A stretch of DNA of 64,000 nucleotides from Dysgonomonas sp. 25 (lineage in GTDB: Bacteria; Bacteroidota; Bacteroidia; Bacteroidales; Dysgonomonadaceae): positions 71,714-135,713 of the forward strand of contig NZ_QVMN01000005.1 in NCBI RefSeq assembly GCF_010501075.1. Direction: 5' to 3'. Shown in pieces: positions 16,424 to 24,946 of this stretch (positions are counted from its first letter, which is position 1; each line of letters opens with the position of its first letter). A program made the position numbers and the translations under genes. The notes beneath the pieces are model-generated. The model saw only the letters and a list, made by a program, of their open reading frames with translations. It had not been told where the DNA came from and ran no database searches.

Positions 16424-16467
16424 CTCGTAACCCGTAACTCCCCGCAGGGCAAGGTAACGCGTAACTA
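16424..16467. repeat. Dispersed intergenic repeat, family B (CGTAACTTGTAACT type)
   Basis: CTCGTAACCCGTAACTCCCC followed by GGTAACGCGTAACT. Related sequences lie at 24801-24838, 35341-35372 and 53767-53797, always between genes. Confidence 0.6.
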
Positions 16468-16533
16468 TTATATCATACAAAGATAGCCATTAACTTAAAA
16501 AGAAAATAAATTAGCACTTTAATCATATAAATA

Positions 16534-16564
16534 TTTGTTCTTTCAAAAAATATCTCTAAATTTG
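16534..16564 (+). promoter_or_regulatory. Full Bacteroidetes promoter of the L28 operon
   Basis: TTTG (16534-16537) and TAAATTTG (16557-16564) are 19 nt apart, 57 nt before the rpmB start. Confidence 0.75.
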
Positions 16565-16620
16565 CAACCCAATTTGCGGATGAAATAACTAAAAATAAAC
16601 ATATATAAAGCGATATAGCA

Positions 16621-16872
16621 ATGTCCAAGATTTGTGAAATAACAGGAAAAAAGACAATGGTTGGTAACAATGTTTCTCACTCGAACAAGAAAACGAAGAG
16701 AACATTCGATGTTAACCTGTTCAGAAAAAAATTCTACTGGGTAGAAGAAGATTGCTGGATTACGTTACGTATCTCGGCTGCCGGTTTGCGTACGATTAAT
16801 AAAATCGGATTAGATGCCGCCATCAAAAAAGCAGCAGACGCCGGACACCTTTCAATGATAAAAGTATTATAA
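16621..16872 (+). CDS. rpmB: 50S ribosomal protein L28
   Basis: 83-residue ribosomal protein. It begins [20 protein letters not shown] and carries the typical N-x-V-S-H-S-x-x-x-T-K-R block and [19 protein letters not shown] at the C-terminal side. It heads an operon with L33 (20 nt downstream) and the DUF4295 gene. Confidence 0.97.
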   Translation: MSKICEITGKKTMVGNNVSHSNKKTKRTFDVNLFRKKFYWVEEDCWITLRISAAGLRTINKIGLDAAIKKAADAGHLSMIKVL

Positions 16873-16892
16873 TTTAAGGAGGACCTTGAGAA

Positions 16893-17081
16893 ATGGCAAA
16901 GAAAGCAAAAGGAAACAGAATTCAGGTGATATTGGAATGCACCGAACACAAAGAAAGTGGTATGCCGGGTACTTCTCGTTACATCACAACGAAAAATAGA
17001 AAAAATACAACTGAGCGTCTCGAGTTGAAAAAATACAACCCGGTACTCAGAAGAATGACAGTTCATAAAGAAATTAAGTAA
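16893..17081 (+). CDS. rpmG: 50S ribosomal protein L33
   Basis: 62-residue ribosomal protein starting [20 protein letters not shown] with the block [14 protein letters not shown] and the closing [17 protein letters not shown]. It has one cysteine only, the zinc-independent form. It is located between rpmB and the DUF4295 gene. Confidence 0.96.
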   Translation: MAKKAKGNRIQVILECTEHKESGMPGTSRYITTKNRKNTTERLELKKYNPVLRRMTVHKEIK

Positions 17082-17096
17082 AAAAACATATAAACC

Positions 17097-17258
17097 ATGG
17101 CAAAGAAAACAGTCGCAGGTTATCGTGACCCATCTTCGAAAGACGGTCGTAACTATGCTAAAGTAATCAAAATGGAGAAATCACCTAAGACAGGTGCTTA
17201 CACATTTAAAGAAGAAATGGTTCCTAACGAATCTGTAAAAGAATACTTAGCTAAGTAA
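17097..17258 (+). CDS. DUF4295 family protein
   Basis: 53-residue basic protein, MAKKTVAGYRDPSSKDGRNY, ending VPNESVKEYLAK. DUF4295 proteins are small, confined to Bacteroidota, and regularly follow L28 and L33. A ribosome-associated role is suspected from this neighbourhood but not shown by the sequence. It begins 15 nt after rpmG and ends shortly before the terminator at 17281. Confidence 0.9.
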   Translation: MAKKTVAGYRDPSSKDGRNYAKVIKMEKSPKTGAYTFKEEMVPNESVKEYLAK

Positions 17259-17280
17259 TTCTGTTAAAAATATTTAAAAG

Positions 17281-17312
17281 ACCTCCAGCATTCCCATGTG
17301 TGGAGGTTTTTT
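17281..17312 (+). terminator. Terminator of the L28-L33-DUF4295 operon
   Basis: ACCTCCA (17281-17287) pairs with TGGAGGT (17301-17307), followed by a T-run. Confidence 0.8.
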
Positions 17313-17325
17313 GTTATCCATTTTG

Positions 17326-17333
17326 TAGCTTTG
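17326..17333 (+). promoter_or_regulatory. -7 promoter box for ftsY
   Basis: TAGCTTTG fits TAnnTTTG, directly after the terminator and 90 nt before the ftsY start. Confidence 0.5.
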
Positions 17334-17422
17334 CAGAGAGGCTCTAATTGTCAGTTAAATAGTTTTTTGCTTTGGATCCCGTAACAAATTTTTAATAATT
17401 AAGCACACACTAATTGTAAGAT

Positions 17423-18376
17423 ATGGCACTCTTCGGATTATTCTCAAAACAGAAAAAAGAAACATTAGATAAAGGTTTGGAGAAAACAAAGGAATCGATG
17501 TTTTCCAAACTATCGCGTGCAGTAGCAGGGAAATCGAAAGTCGACGACGATGTACTCGACGAACTGGAAGAAATACTGATAACTTCCGATGTAGGTGTAG
17601 ATACGACGTTGAAAGTTATCGAGCGCATCGAGAAACGTGCTGCCAGAGACAAATATGTCAACTCAGCCGAGTTGAACCGTATCCTGCGCGAAGAGATAAC
17701 CGACCTGTTGACCGAAAACAATACGCATGATACCGAAAACTTCGACCTGCCTGCCGATCGCAAACCCTATGTTATCATGGTGGTTGGCGTAAACGGGGTG
17801 GGGAAGACGACCACCATAGGCAAACTTGCCAACCAGTTCAAAAAAGCAGGCAAAAAAGTATATCTCGGGGCGGCCGATACATTCCGTGCCGCAGCCGTCG
17901 AGCAACTTGTTATCTGGGGCGAGCGCGTAGGCGTGCCCGTTATCAAGCAGTCGATGGGTTCCGATCCCGCTTCGGTGGCTTACGATACACTAAGTTCCGC
18001 CAAGGCGAACGAAGCCGATGTGGTTATCATCGACACAGCAGGACGCTTGCACAATAAAATCGGACTGATGAACGAGTTGACCAAGATAAAAAAAGTAATG
18101 GAAAAAATCGTTCCCGGAGCGCCGGACGAAGTGTTGCTCGTCTTAGATGGCTCGACAGGGCAAAATGCCTTCGAACAGGCTAAGCAATTCACGGCGGCAA
18201 CGGACGTAACGGCATTGGCTGTGACAAAGCTCGACGGGACGGCTAAAGGCGGCGTCGTAATCGGTATATCCGACCAATTCAAGATTCCGGTGAAATATAT
18301 CGGGCTGGGTGAAGGTATAGACGATTTCCAGCTTTTCCGCCGCAAAGAATTTGTCGATAGTTTGTTTGGGGAGTAA
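17423..18376 (+). CDS. ftsY: Signal recognition particle receptor FtsY
   Basis: 317-residue SRP GTPase at the inner membrane, the docking receptor for SRP-ribosome complexes. The helical N domain (residues about 20-95) is followed by the G domain. Its motifs are P-loop [15 protein letters not shown], the insertion-box [12 protein letters not shown]3 DTAGR, G4 [10 protein letters not shown] and the closing [12 protein letters not shown]. There is no long acidic A domain, as is usual outside the enterobacteria. rimO follows 8 nt downstream. Confidence 0.97.
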   Translation: MALFGLFSKQKKETLDKGLEKTKESMFSKLSRAVAGKSKVDDDVLDELEEILITSDVGVDTTLKVIERIEKRAARDKYVNSAELNRILREEITDLLTENNTHDTENFDLPADRKPYVIMVVGVNGVGKTTTIGKLANQFKKAGKKVYLGAADTFRAAAVEQLVIWGERVGVPVIKQSMGSDPASVAYDTLSSAKANEADVVIIDTAGRLHNKIGLMNELTKIKKVMEKIVPGAPDEVLLVLDGSTGQNAFEQAKQFTAATDVTALAVTKLDGTAKGGVVIGISDQFKIPVKYIGLGEGIDDFQLFRRKEFVDSLFGE

Positions 18377-18384
18377 GTACATAA

Positions 18385-19689
18385 ATGAAGAAAAACAGAA
18401 TAGACGTCATTACACTCGGATGCTCCAAAAATCTGGTCGATTCCGAGATGCTGATGAAGCAACTTTTAGCGAACGGCTACACCGTAAAGCACGATCCCGA
18501 AAAGCCGGAGGGTGAAATTGCCGTTATCAATACCTGCGGATTCATCGGCGATGCCAAAGAAGAATCCATCAATATGATTCTCGAATTTGCCGAAGCAAAG
18601 AAAGACCGCAAGCTCAATAAACTTTTTGTAATGGGTTGCCTCACAGAACGCTACATGGAGGAGCTACGCATGGAGATCCCCGAAGTAGATGCTTTCTATG
18701 GCAAATTCAACTGGAAACAACTGATAACCGATTTAGGCAAATCTTATCAGCAGGATTTGGCGCTGGAGCGTAGCATTACGACTCCCGCTCACTATGCCTA
18801 TCTCAAGATATCCGAAGGCTGCAACCGCACGTGCTCCTACTGTTCCATCCCTATTATGACGGGCAAACATCAATCCCGCGCGATAGAGGAAATAGAGGAC
18901 GAAGTGCGGGGCTTAGTCGCTTCGGGCGTAAAAGAATTTCAGTTGATAGCGCAAGATTTATCTTTCTATGGATTAGATAAATACAAAGCGATGAAATTGC
19001 CCGAACTTGTCGAGCGCCTTGCCCGGATAGAAGGAGTAGAATGGCTTCGCCTGCATTATGCCTATCCCGCCAATTTTCCATTTGATTTATTGCGCGTTAT
19101 GCGCGAAAACGATAATGTCTGCAACTACCTCGATATTGCTTTGCAGCATGTCAGCGATAATATGCTGAAAATGATGCGCCGCAACATCACTAAAGCGCAA
19201 ACCCTCGAACTGATACGCCGTATCAGGGAAGAAGTTCCCGGCATTCATTTGCGCACCACACTGATGGTGGGGCATCCGGGTGAAACGGAGCAGGATTTTG
19301 AGGAGCTGATGGATTTCGTCCGCGAAGCGCGTTTCGAGCGTATGGGAGCATTCCCGTATTCGCACGAGGACGGTACGTATGCTTACGAAAACTACGAAGA
19401 CAGCATCGACGACGAAGTAAAGCAAGCGCGTATGGACGAGCTGATGTCCTTGCAGGAACGCATTGCGCTGGAAACAAATGAGGCCAAAATAGGCAAAGTT
19501 TTGCGCGTAATCCTTGATAAAGAGGAAGAAGATTACTATATTGGCAGGTCGGAATTCGATTCTCCCGAGGTCGATCCGGAAGTTTTGATTGAAAAAGCAC
19601 AAAAATTGAAAATAGGAGAGTTCTATCAGGTAGAAGTGACAGGTGCCCAGCCGTTCGATTTATACGGACGGGTTATCTTATCTGAATAA
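18385..19689 (+). CDS. rimO: Ribosomal protein S12 methylthiotransferase RimO
   Basis: 434-residue radical SAM enzyme that adds a methylthio group to an aspartate of ribosomal protein S12. It has an N-terminal MTTase domain with iron-sulfur cysteines (ITLGCSKNLVDSE, NTCGFIGDAKEESI, VMGCLTERY). The radical SAM motif is SEGCNRTCSYCSIPIMTG (C-x3-C-x2-C). A C-terminal TRAM domain follows (about residues 370-434). It lies between ftsY and the HU genes, as in many Bacteroidales. Confidence 0.96.
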   Translation: MKKNRIDVITLGCSKNLVDSEMLMKQLLANGYTVKHDPEKPEGEIAVINTCGFIGDAKEESINMILEFAEAKKDRKLNKLFVMGCLTERYMEELRMEIPEVDAFYGKFNWKQLITDLGKSYQQDLALERSITTPAHYAYLKISEGCNRTCSYCSIPIMTGKHQSRAIEEIEDEVRGLVASGVKEFQLIAQDLSFYGLDKYKAMKLPELVERLARIEGVEWLRLHYAYPANFPFDLLRVMRENDNVCNYLDIALQHVSDNMLKMMRRNITKAQTLELIRRIREEVPGIHLRTTLMVGHPGETEQDFEELMDFVREARFERMGAFPYSHEDGTYAYENYEDSIDDEVKQARMDELMSLQERIALETNEAKIGKVLRVILDKEEEDYYIGRSEFDSPEVDPEVLIEKAQKLKIGEFYQVEVTGAQPFDLYGRVILSE

Positions 19690-19713
19690 CCGGCTCTTTC
19701 AAAAATAAAATAT

Positions 19714-20004
19714 ATGACAAATCAGGAACTTATAGCAGCATTGGCCAAGAGGCTCGATTGGACGCAGCGCCAGACAGCAGACCTGCTCGAAGGGTTCGTC
19801 GGGTTGCTGAATAGCCGCTTAGAAGCCGGCGATACGGTGAACGTTCAAGGGTTCGGCTTGTTCGAAACGAAGAAGAAGAACGAACGCGTATCCGTGAATC
19901 CTACGACAAAGCAGCGCTTTTTGGTGCCCCCTAAAATTACTATATCGTTCCGTCCGGGACAGACTGTGAAAGATAACCTGAAAAAAATAGAAGTCGATGA
20001 GTGA
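19714..20004 (+). CDS. HU family DNA-binding protein
   Basis: 96-residue nucleoid-associated protein. The N-terminal helices (MTNQELIAALAKRLDWTQRQ) and VNVQGFGLFETKKKNERVSV, followed by NPTTKQRF and PPKITISFRPG, match the HU/IHF fold with its DNA-binding arm. Its stop codon lies 8 nt inside the next HU-domain gene (19997-20004), so the two HU-fold proteins are translationally coupled and may form heterodimers. Confidence 0.93.
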   Translation: MTNQELIAALAKRLDWTQRQTADLLEGFVGLLNSRLEAGDTVNVQGFGLFETKKKNERVSVNPTTKQRFLVPPKITISFRPGQTVKDNLKKIEVDE

Positions 20005-21187
20005 ACGATTGAGCTTACAGGATTTGACTGACCTGCTTGCCGAAAAGCAAGGGTTGACGAAGAAAGATGCCGAACTTTTCCTGCGGGAGCTGTTCGATTT
20101 GATAATGCAGACAATCGAGCAAAAAGACTCGGTGAAGATAAAGGAATTCGGTACGTTCAAACTCGTTAAAGTCAACAGCCGCAAGAGCGTGGATGTGAAT
20201 ACGGGCGAGGATATCGAGATTCCTGCCCATTACAAATTGTCGTTTACGCCCGACAAAACACTCAAAGACCTTATAAACGCCCCTTTTGCACACTTCGAAA
20301 GTGTTGTGTTGGAAGATGGTGTTTCGTTCGAAAATATTACCTTTGATGCAGAAAACGAATCGGAGGATCAGGATACGGAAGAAGAAGCTGTTCCTGAGAC
20401 CATTATAACAGAAATCGAAATGAAAGAAGAACAGGAAGAAAATATCGAAAAAGAAATAAACGATGCGGTGGAGCATCCCGAAGAATTATCGGCTGAAATC
20501 GAGCCTGCCGAAGTTGAATTGACAGAGGAAACTGAATCTGTTGCCGATGCGCCGGTTTCTGTCGCCGAAGAAGCGGCAGATGAAACAGAGGAAGACGACG
20601 ACGACGACGACGATGATGACGACGAATATGAGCCCGAATTGGAAGAGAGCAAAACAACGCGGAATGTAATCATTGTCCTTGCCATTCTTTTACTCGTGAT
20701 TCTTGGCTACCTTTTCAAAGACGATATAATGGGAGCCTTCAATGGTGGAAGCGGAAGCGATACAACGCCGGTTACTACCGAACAGGTAGATCAGCCGGAT
20801 GAAGATGCACTTCCGTCCGATTCGCTCATGGTAGAGAATGATAGCATTGCAGAGGAAAGTGTAGAGAATGTTTCTGCTTTGCCGGAGCAAAATACGACTA
20901 CCCCATCCACAGCGACAACCACTCCGGCGAAGGAATACAAGCCTAAAGCGACTATCACCCTCAAGAGTGGCGATACGTTGCGCAAACTGGCTCTGACGCA
21001 TTACGGCGATAAAACCTTCTGGGTGTATATCTATCAGGAGAATATAGATAAGATAAAGAATTTCAATAACATCCCTATCGGTACGAAGTTGGTTATTCCT
21101 GCTCCTGAAAAATATGATATAGATGTGAAAAATGCCCAATCGCTTTCCAAAGCAAAAGCGTTGGAGGATAAATATTTTGCAAAATAA
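19997..21187 (+). CDS. HU-domain / transmembrane / LysM fusion protein
   Basis: 396 residues. Residues about 1-95 form an HU-like DNA-binding domain (VKIKEFGTFKLVKVNSRKSV, then NTGEDIEIPAHYKLSFTPD). A long acidic low-complexity region with ten Asp in a row follows (about 195-215). A single transmembrane helix (NVIIVLAILLLVILGYLF, about 225-243), a Ser/Thr-rich linker and a C-terminal LysM-like domain (ITLKSGDTLRKLALTHYGDK, then IPIGTKLVIPAP) complete it. The order implies cytoplasmic DNA binding linked through the membrane to peptidoglycan. The gene overlaps the small HU gene upstream. Confidence 0.85.
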   Translation: MSERLSLQDLTDLLAEKQGLTKKDAELFLRELFDLIMQTIEQKDSVKIKEFGTFKLVKVNSRKSVDVNTGEDIEIPAHYKLSFTPDKTLKDLINAPFAHFESVVLEDGVSFENITFDAENESEDQDTEEEAVPETIITEIEMKEEQEENIEKEINDAVEHPEELSAEIEPAEVELTEETESVADAPVSVAEEAADETEEDDDDDDDDDDEYEPELEESKTTRNVIIVLAILLLVILGYLFKDDIMGAFNGGSGSDTTPVTTEQVDQPDEDALPSDSLMVENDSIAEESVENVSALPEQNTTTPSTATTTPAKEYKPKATITLKSGDTLRKLALTHYGDKTFWVYIYQENIDKIKNFNNIPIGTKLVIPAPEKYDIDVKNAQSLSKAKALEDKYFAK

Positions 21188-21193
21188 CGACGT

Positions 21194-21418
21194 ATGGCAT
21201 TTAATCTGAATGACTTTCTCTCCAAAAAGCTTGCGCTTGTGGTGGTTGCCTTGCTGATAGCAGCGGCTGTGATTACCTATAAACTATATAAAGAAGGGGT
21301 ATTATTTTCCAGTGCCCCTCCCATAGACAATATCTACCAGAACAATGACGGCTTGATTATCTCGGATACGATAGCCGTAGGAGATACGGCGAATGTTATC
21401 GAACCCGGTAACTTGTAG
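21194..21418 (+). CDS. Small single-span membrane protein
   Basis: 74 residues: a short cytoplasmic start (MAFNLNDFLSKK), one transmembrane helix (LALVVVALLIAAAVITYKLY) and a periplasmic tail of about 35 residues. The gene begins 6 nt after the HU-LysM gene, so it is probably in the same operon. The family is not recognised; a link to the HU-LysM protein is possible from position only. Confidence 0.7.
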   Translation: MAFNLNDFLSKKLALVVVALLIAAAVITYKLYKEGVLFSSAPPIDNIYQNNDGLIISDTIAVGDTANVIEPGNL

Positions 21419-21424
21419 AAGAAA

Positions 21425-22237
21425 TCAGAGATAAGTCACTTTCATAAAGTGTGTCGCCCTTTTGTCTTTGGGCGGAATGTGCATATAATCCCCATATTGT
21501 TTGCTCAGGTAAGTTTCCGGCTCTTTCGGGGCTGAAAACGATCGGCCTTCGAAGGTTACTTTCGACGTCGGGAACATATACGATGCGTTGTGATTGGTCG
21601 TATTCCCTATGCCGTAGCTGTGCAGGATATTATCCGGCTTAGTGATGGCGCATAAGGCGCGAGCCATGTATTTCAGCGCGATGCCGATGGGGTAGAGGAA
21701 TAAAGAAATCGTGTATTCGTAGAAATAGCGGAACGAGTGGAAAGGATGCCCCCGCTTTAGCCGTCTGAAAGCCCGCCCATAAAAGAAATCGACAAAGCTT
21801 TTCAGCCATTTGTAGCTTCTTTCCTCCACAAAGAGGTCGATATATACCCCTTTCTCCGTATACCTTGCCATATTATCCTCTTCCGAATCGATGCGCGAAT
21901 TTCTGTCCCTCACCTTCGAGAAAAGCATGCGGTAACTCTTCTCCTTCGGCGTTTGCAGGTACATATCCGCAGGCAGTTCCTTGGGGAGTATCTTGAGCAA
22001 TTTCTTGTAGTCGCTCCACATCAGTTCTATATCCACATCGTCGTCCCACGGGATAAACCCGCCGTGGCGGATAGCCCCGAGCAGCGTTCCCCCGCTCAAC
22101 CAATACTGTATGCCGTGTTTGTCGCAAATATCGGTGACCTTGATGAGTATGTCGAGCATCTTCATTTGTAGGTTGCGAAGCTCCGAACCTTCGGGGTTGT
22201 ATTCTTTTCGTAATTCTTCGGTCTGTGGATGTATCAT
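21425..22237 (-). CDS. LicD family phosphotransferase
   Basis: 270 residues. LicD-type proteins transfer phosphocholine or other phospho-groups to surface glycans. The signature is clear: QYWLSGGTLLGAIRHGGFIP followed by WDDDVDIELMWSDYKKLLKI, with the nucleotidyltransferase-like aspartates DDDVDIE. The C-terminal part (KVTFEGRSFSAPKEPETYLS) is the usual LicD ending. It is the last gene of a three-gene minus-strand operon with a GT2 enzyme and a flippase, which points to modification of capsule, LPS or O-antigen. Confidence 0.9.
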   Translation of the reverse strand: MIHPQTEELRKEYNPEGSELRNLQMKMLDILIKVTDICDKHGIQYWLSGGTLLGAIRHGGFIPWDDDVDIELMWSDYKKLLKILPKELPADMYLQTPKEKSYRMLFSKVRDRNSRIDSEEDNMARYTEKGVYIDLFVEERSYKWLKSFVDFFYGRAFRRLKRGHPFHSFRYFYEYTISLFLYPIGIALKYMARALCAITKPDNILHSYGIGNTTNHNASYMFPTSKVTFEGRSFSAPKEPETYLSKQYGDYMHIPPKDKRATHFMKVTYL

Positions 22238-22241
22238 AATC

Positions 22242-23222
22242 TTATATTCTGGAAACCAGTATCTTTGTTAATTTGACGAAAGCCTTGAAGCTTAACGCGA
22301 CAGGAAAAGACAATACCTTGCCGTATGCCTTTCGGGCGGTGCAGGCAAATATCCAGCGAAAGCCGGAGACAGCCTTCCACGTATCGGCGTCGTATCTGCC
22401 CGATGCAATCGCATGTTCGGCAAGCTTCTTCATCCAGACGCGCAATTTGGCAAAATAGTCAGCATCCGGGATGGTACAAGCCTCTTTGTTGGTGATGCCA
22501 GCATGGATGTACAATTCTTCGTCGGTAGGCTCTATGCCTATATATCGCAGTTCGCGGCGGTGTATCTCGTTTACGAGGTCTTCCAAAGCCGCTTTCTTCG
22601 ATTGGCTTATGTTCGTCCCGTGATAACGGTATTCCGTCAGTTTGCGGGGGATGTTGTATAGCTTGTATTCTCTCGACAAACGGCACCACAACTCATAATC
22701 CTCAGCAAGCGGGAAGTCCTTGTCATACGGATGCTCCTTCAGTACTTTCTTGCGAATCATAACACTCGACTGGATGAAGGTGTTGGTATAGAGCAATGTG
22801 CATTTTATCTCCTCGTCGCCAACCGAGAGGTTCATCTTTCTCAACACCCTTTCGTCGTCTATCGTGCGTCCCCATGTGCCGCACATGGCATAATCGGGAT
22901 GCTTGTCCAGAAAGTTGACTTGCGCCTCGAGGCGCTTGGGTGCTGCCAAATCGTCGCAGTCGAGAAAAGCGATATATTCGCCCGAAGCTAACTCTATCAG
23001 CCGGTTGCGCGTATATATCAGTCCTTCGTTCTTCGCATTTTTCAGGTAGTAGATGCGGTTGTCGCGATAGCGTGCTGCAATTTCGCGGCTGCTGTCGGTG
23101 GAGCCGTCGTCGACGATAATCAACTCCCAATCGGTAAACGACTGGAAACCGATGCTTTCGATGGCTTGCGCCAGATACTTCTCGCCGTTATAGACGGGCA
23201 TTAATACCGAAACTTTCGTCAT
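22242..23222 (-). CDS. Glycosyltransferase family 2
   Basis: 326-residue GT-A fold enzyme. It has the N-terminal signature VSVLMPVYNGEKYLAQAIES and LIIVDDGSTDSSREIAARY. The metal-binding acidic motif is AFLDCDDLAAPKRLEAQVNF, and the acceptor-side block is AEDYELWCRLS. The sugar donor is unknown. Its start overlaps the flippase stop by 4 nt (23219-23222), and the LicD gene begins 4 nt after it, so the three are tightly coupled. Confidence 0.92.
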   Translation of the reverse strand: MTKVSVLMPVYNGEKYLAQAIESIGFQSFTDWELIIVDDGSTDSSREIAARYRDNRIYYLKNAKNEGLIYTRNRLIELASGEYIAFLDCDDLAAPKRLEAQVNFLDKHPDYAMCGTWGRTIDDERVLRKMNLSVGDEEIKCTLLYTNTFIQSSVMIRKKVLKEHPYDKDFPLAEDYELWCRLSREYKLYNIPRKLTEYRYHGTNISQSKKAALEDLVNEIHRRELRYIGIEPTDEELYIHAGITNKEACTIPDADYFAKLRVWMKKLAEHAIASGRYDADTWKAVSGFRWIFACTARKAYGKVLSFPVALSFKAFVKLTKILVSRI

Positions 23223-24685
23223 GCTTCCTTCTCCTTTCCCCGTTTAGTAAACCGTTTGGCAAAATCGATAGCTTCCTGCAGAATAACTGCCCCGGATAGC
23301 TTTATTATCAGTAAATATAAGATTCCTCCTGCAAGGAGTTGCAATATCCCCGCAAGATAAATATGTATATCCGGCAACAAGTAAGGGATGAGTGCGGTCG
23401 GGGCGAAAGCTATAAACGCTATTCCGAGGAAAGGGATAATATCGACAAATAACTCTTTTGCTGTGTAGCCGATTTTTCGTCCGACAACGATTAACTCGAT
23501 GGAGTAGAAAAGCATATTTACGGCGGATAGTCCCCATATCAGCCCTTCTACGCCCCAATGCACCGACAGGAGGATGGAGGCAAGGATGCCGAAATTCTGG
23601 CATGCCGCCAATGTGAGTATCATTTGGGATTTGCCCAATGCCTGCAATAAAGGGCTTGTCATCGTGTGCAGCGGATATAAGACCGCTCCGGCTGCAAGTA
23701 TCTGCAAGAGGGGAATCACACCCACCCATTTGTCGGATAAAGCAAAGATGATGATGGGCTCGGCTAACAAGATAAGTATCATCGTCACGGGAAAACTAAT
23801 AAAGCCGGTGATACGCATTATCTTACGGAAAGCCCTTTTGCGGCGCTCGTGGTCTTCGTTTACCTGCGAGAGCATCGGCAGGGCGACATTCTTTATTCCG
23901 TCGCTGATGACAACTTGCGGTATATCGTTGAATTTCTTTGCCTGCGAATAATAGCCGGCTTGCGAGAATCCGAACAATTTACTGATAATGGTGGGGTAAA
24001 TATTTCCGCAAATCTGATTCAGGATATTGGTTGCCATTAGCTTGGCACTGTACGAATACATCCCCCGCAGGTCGGATAGCCTGAATTGCGGAATCGGTTT
24101 CCACCGAACGAATACCCATAAGAGGACGTTGCGGACAAAGCTAAGCACTACTATCTGCGATGCAATAGCCCATACTTTCAGCCCGAAACAGGCCAAAATG
24201 ATGGCAACAATACCGGATATAATACCGGCGATAAGGGTAATCCTCGTGTTGGTCTTGAAGTTGAGTGTGCGTACCAGATTGATATTCTGTATGATGCCGA
24301 ATGCATTGAAAACGAATGCGAGAAACACAAACCGCGATAGATTGGTCAGTACAGGCTTCTCGTAAAACCACCCTAACAATGGCGCGCTAAAGAAGAAGAT
24401 AAGGTAAATCAGGAGGCTTACGGAGATATTGAAGTAGAAAACAGACGACTGCTCGGACGGGATTGCCTCTTTCCGGCGTATCAGGACGGACGAAAACCCG
24501 CTCTCCTGCATGATGCTCGCAATGGCCGAGAAAATGGATAATACGGCAACCGTACCCATTTCGTCGGGTTCGACCAATCGTGCCATGACAAACATAATCA
24601 GCAATTGGATGAACTGCTGCCCGCCTTTGTCTATCAGGCTCCAGAAGAAAGCTATGCCTGTCTTATGTTTTAGATTGTCTGTCAT
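23219..24685 (-). CDS. Lipopolysaccharide/oligosaccharide flippase (Wzx/MATE-like)
   Basis: 488-residue polytopic inner-membrane protein with about 12-14 hydrophobic segments. It starts IAFFWSLIDKGGQQFIQLLI and has MARLVEPDEMGTVAVLSIFS, the usual N-terminal block of Wzx-type polysaccharide exporters. GYYSQAKKFNDIPQVVISDG is another typical stretch. It would move lipid-linked glycan units across the inner membrane. It is the first gene of the operon with GT2 and LicD. Confidence 0.9.
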   Translation of the reverse strand: MTDNLKHKTGIAFFWSLIDKGGQQFIQLLIMFVMARLVEPDEMGTVAVLSIFSAIASIMQESGFSSVLIRRKEAIPSEQSSVFYFNISVSLLIYLIFFFSAPLLGWFYEKPVLTNLSRFVFLAFVFNAFGIIQNINLVRTLNFKTNTRITLIAGIISGIVAIILACFGLKVWAIASQIVVLSFVRNVLLWVFVRWKPIPQFRLSDLRGMYSYSAKLMATNILNQICGNIYPTIISKLFGFSQAGYYSQAKKFNDIPQVVISDGIKNVALPMLSQVNEDHERRKRAFRKIMRITGFISFPVTMILILLAEPIIIFALSDKWVGVIPLLQILAAGAVLYPLHTMTSPLLQALGKSQMILTLAACQNFGILASILLSVHWGVEGLIWGLSAVNMLFYSIELIVVGRKIGYTAKELFVDIIPFLGIAFIAFAPTALIPYLLPDIHIYLAGILQLLAGGILYLLIIKLSGAVILQEAIDFAKRFTKRGKEKEA

Positions 24686-24800
24686 TCAGGATATAAAGGT
24701 ACAATTTTTATTTTGACTCTTGCATTATTCATTCTCATACCTATTCTTAGGAGGCTTTACTGCGCGGAATAGGGTAAGCACAAGACAATAAAACAACCCT

Positions 24801-24838
24801 CGTAACTTGTAACTGTGCGAAGCACGAAGTAACTTGTA
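24801..24838. repeat. Dispersed intergenic repeat, family B
   Basis: CGTAACTTGTAACTGTGCGA followed by AAGTAACTTGTAAT, in the gene-free gap 24686-24946. It is related to 16424-16467, 35341-35372 and 53767-53797. Confidence 0.6.
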
Positions 24839-24913
24839 ATATAATTAACATCAATTATAGATGAGGATAACAACAATTCATAACTCATAATTCTTCATTC
24901 ATTATTAATATAT

Positions 24914-24921
24914 TATCTTTG
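24914..24921 (+). promoter_or_regulatory. -7 promoter box for the MFS gene
   Basis: TATCTTTG fits TAnnTTTG, 25 nt before the ATG at 24947. Confidence 0.55.
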
Positions 24922-24946
24922 CAGCCCTCAAAATCCCGAAAGTGGT

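Noticed and set aside
16390-16452. Upstream extension of the epimerase start
   Set aside because: It runs across a dispersed intergenic repeat and precedes the Rossmann motif by an unrelated basic stretch.
20368-20685. Ser-rich minus-strand frames opposite the HU-LysM gene
   Set aside because: They are the antisense reading of the Asp/Glu-rich region; the low complexity explains the long open frame.
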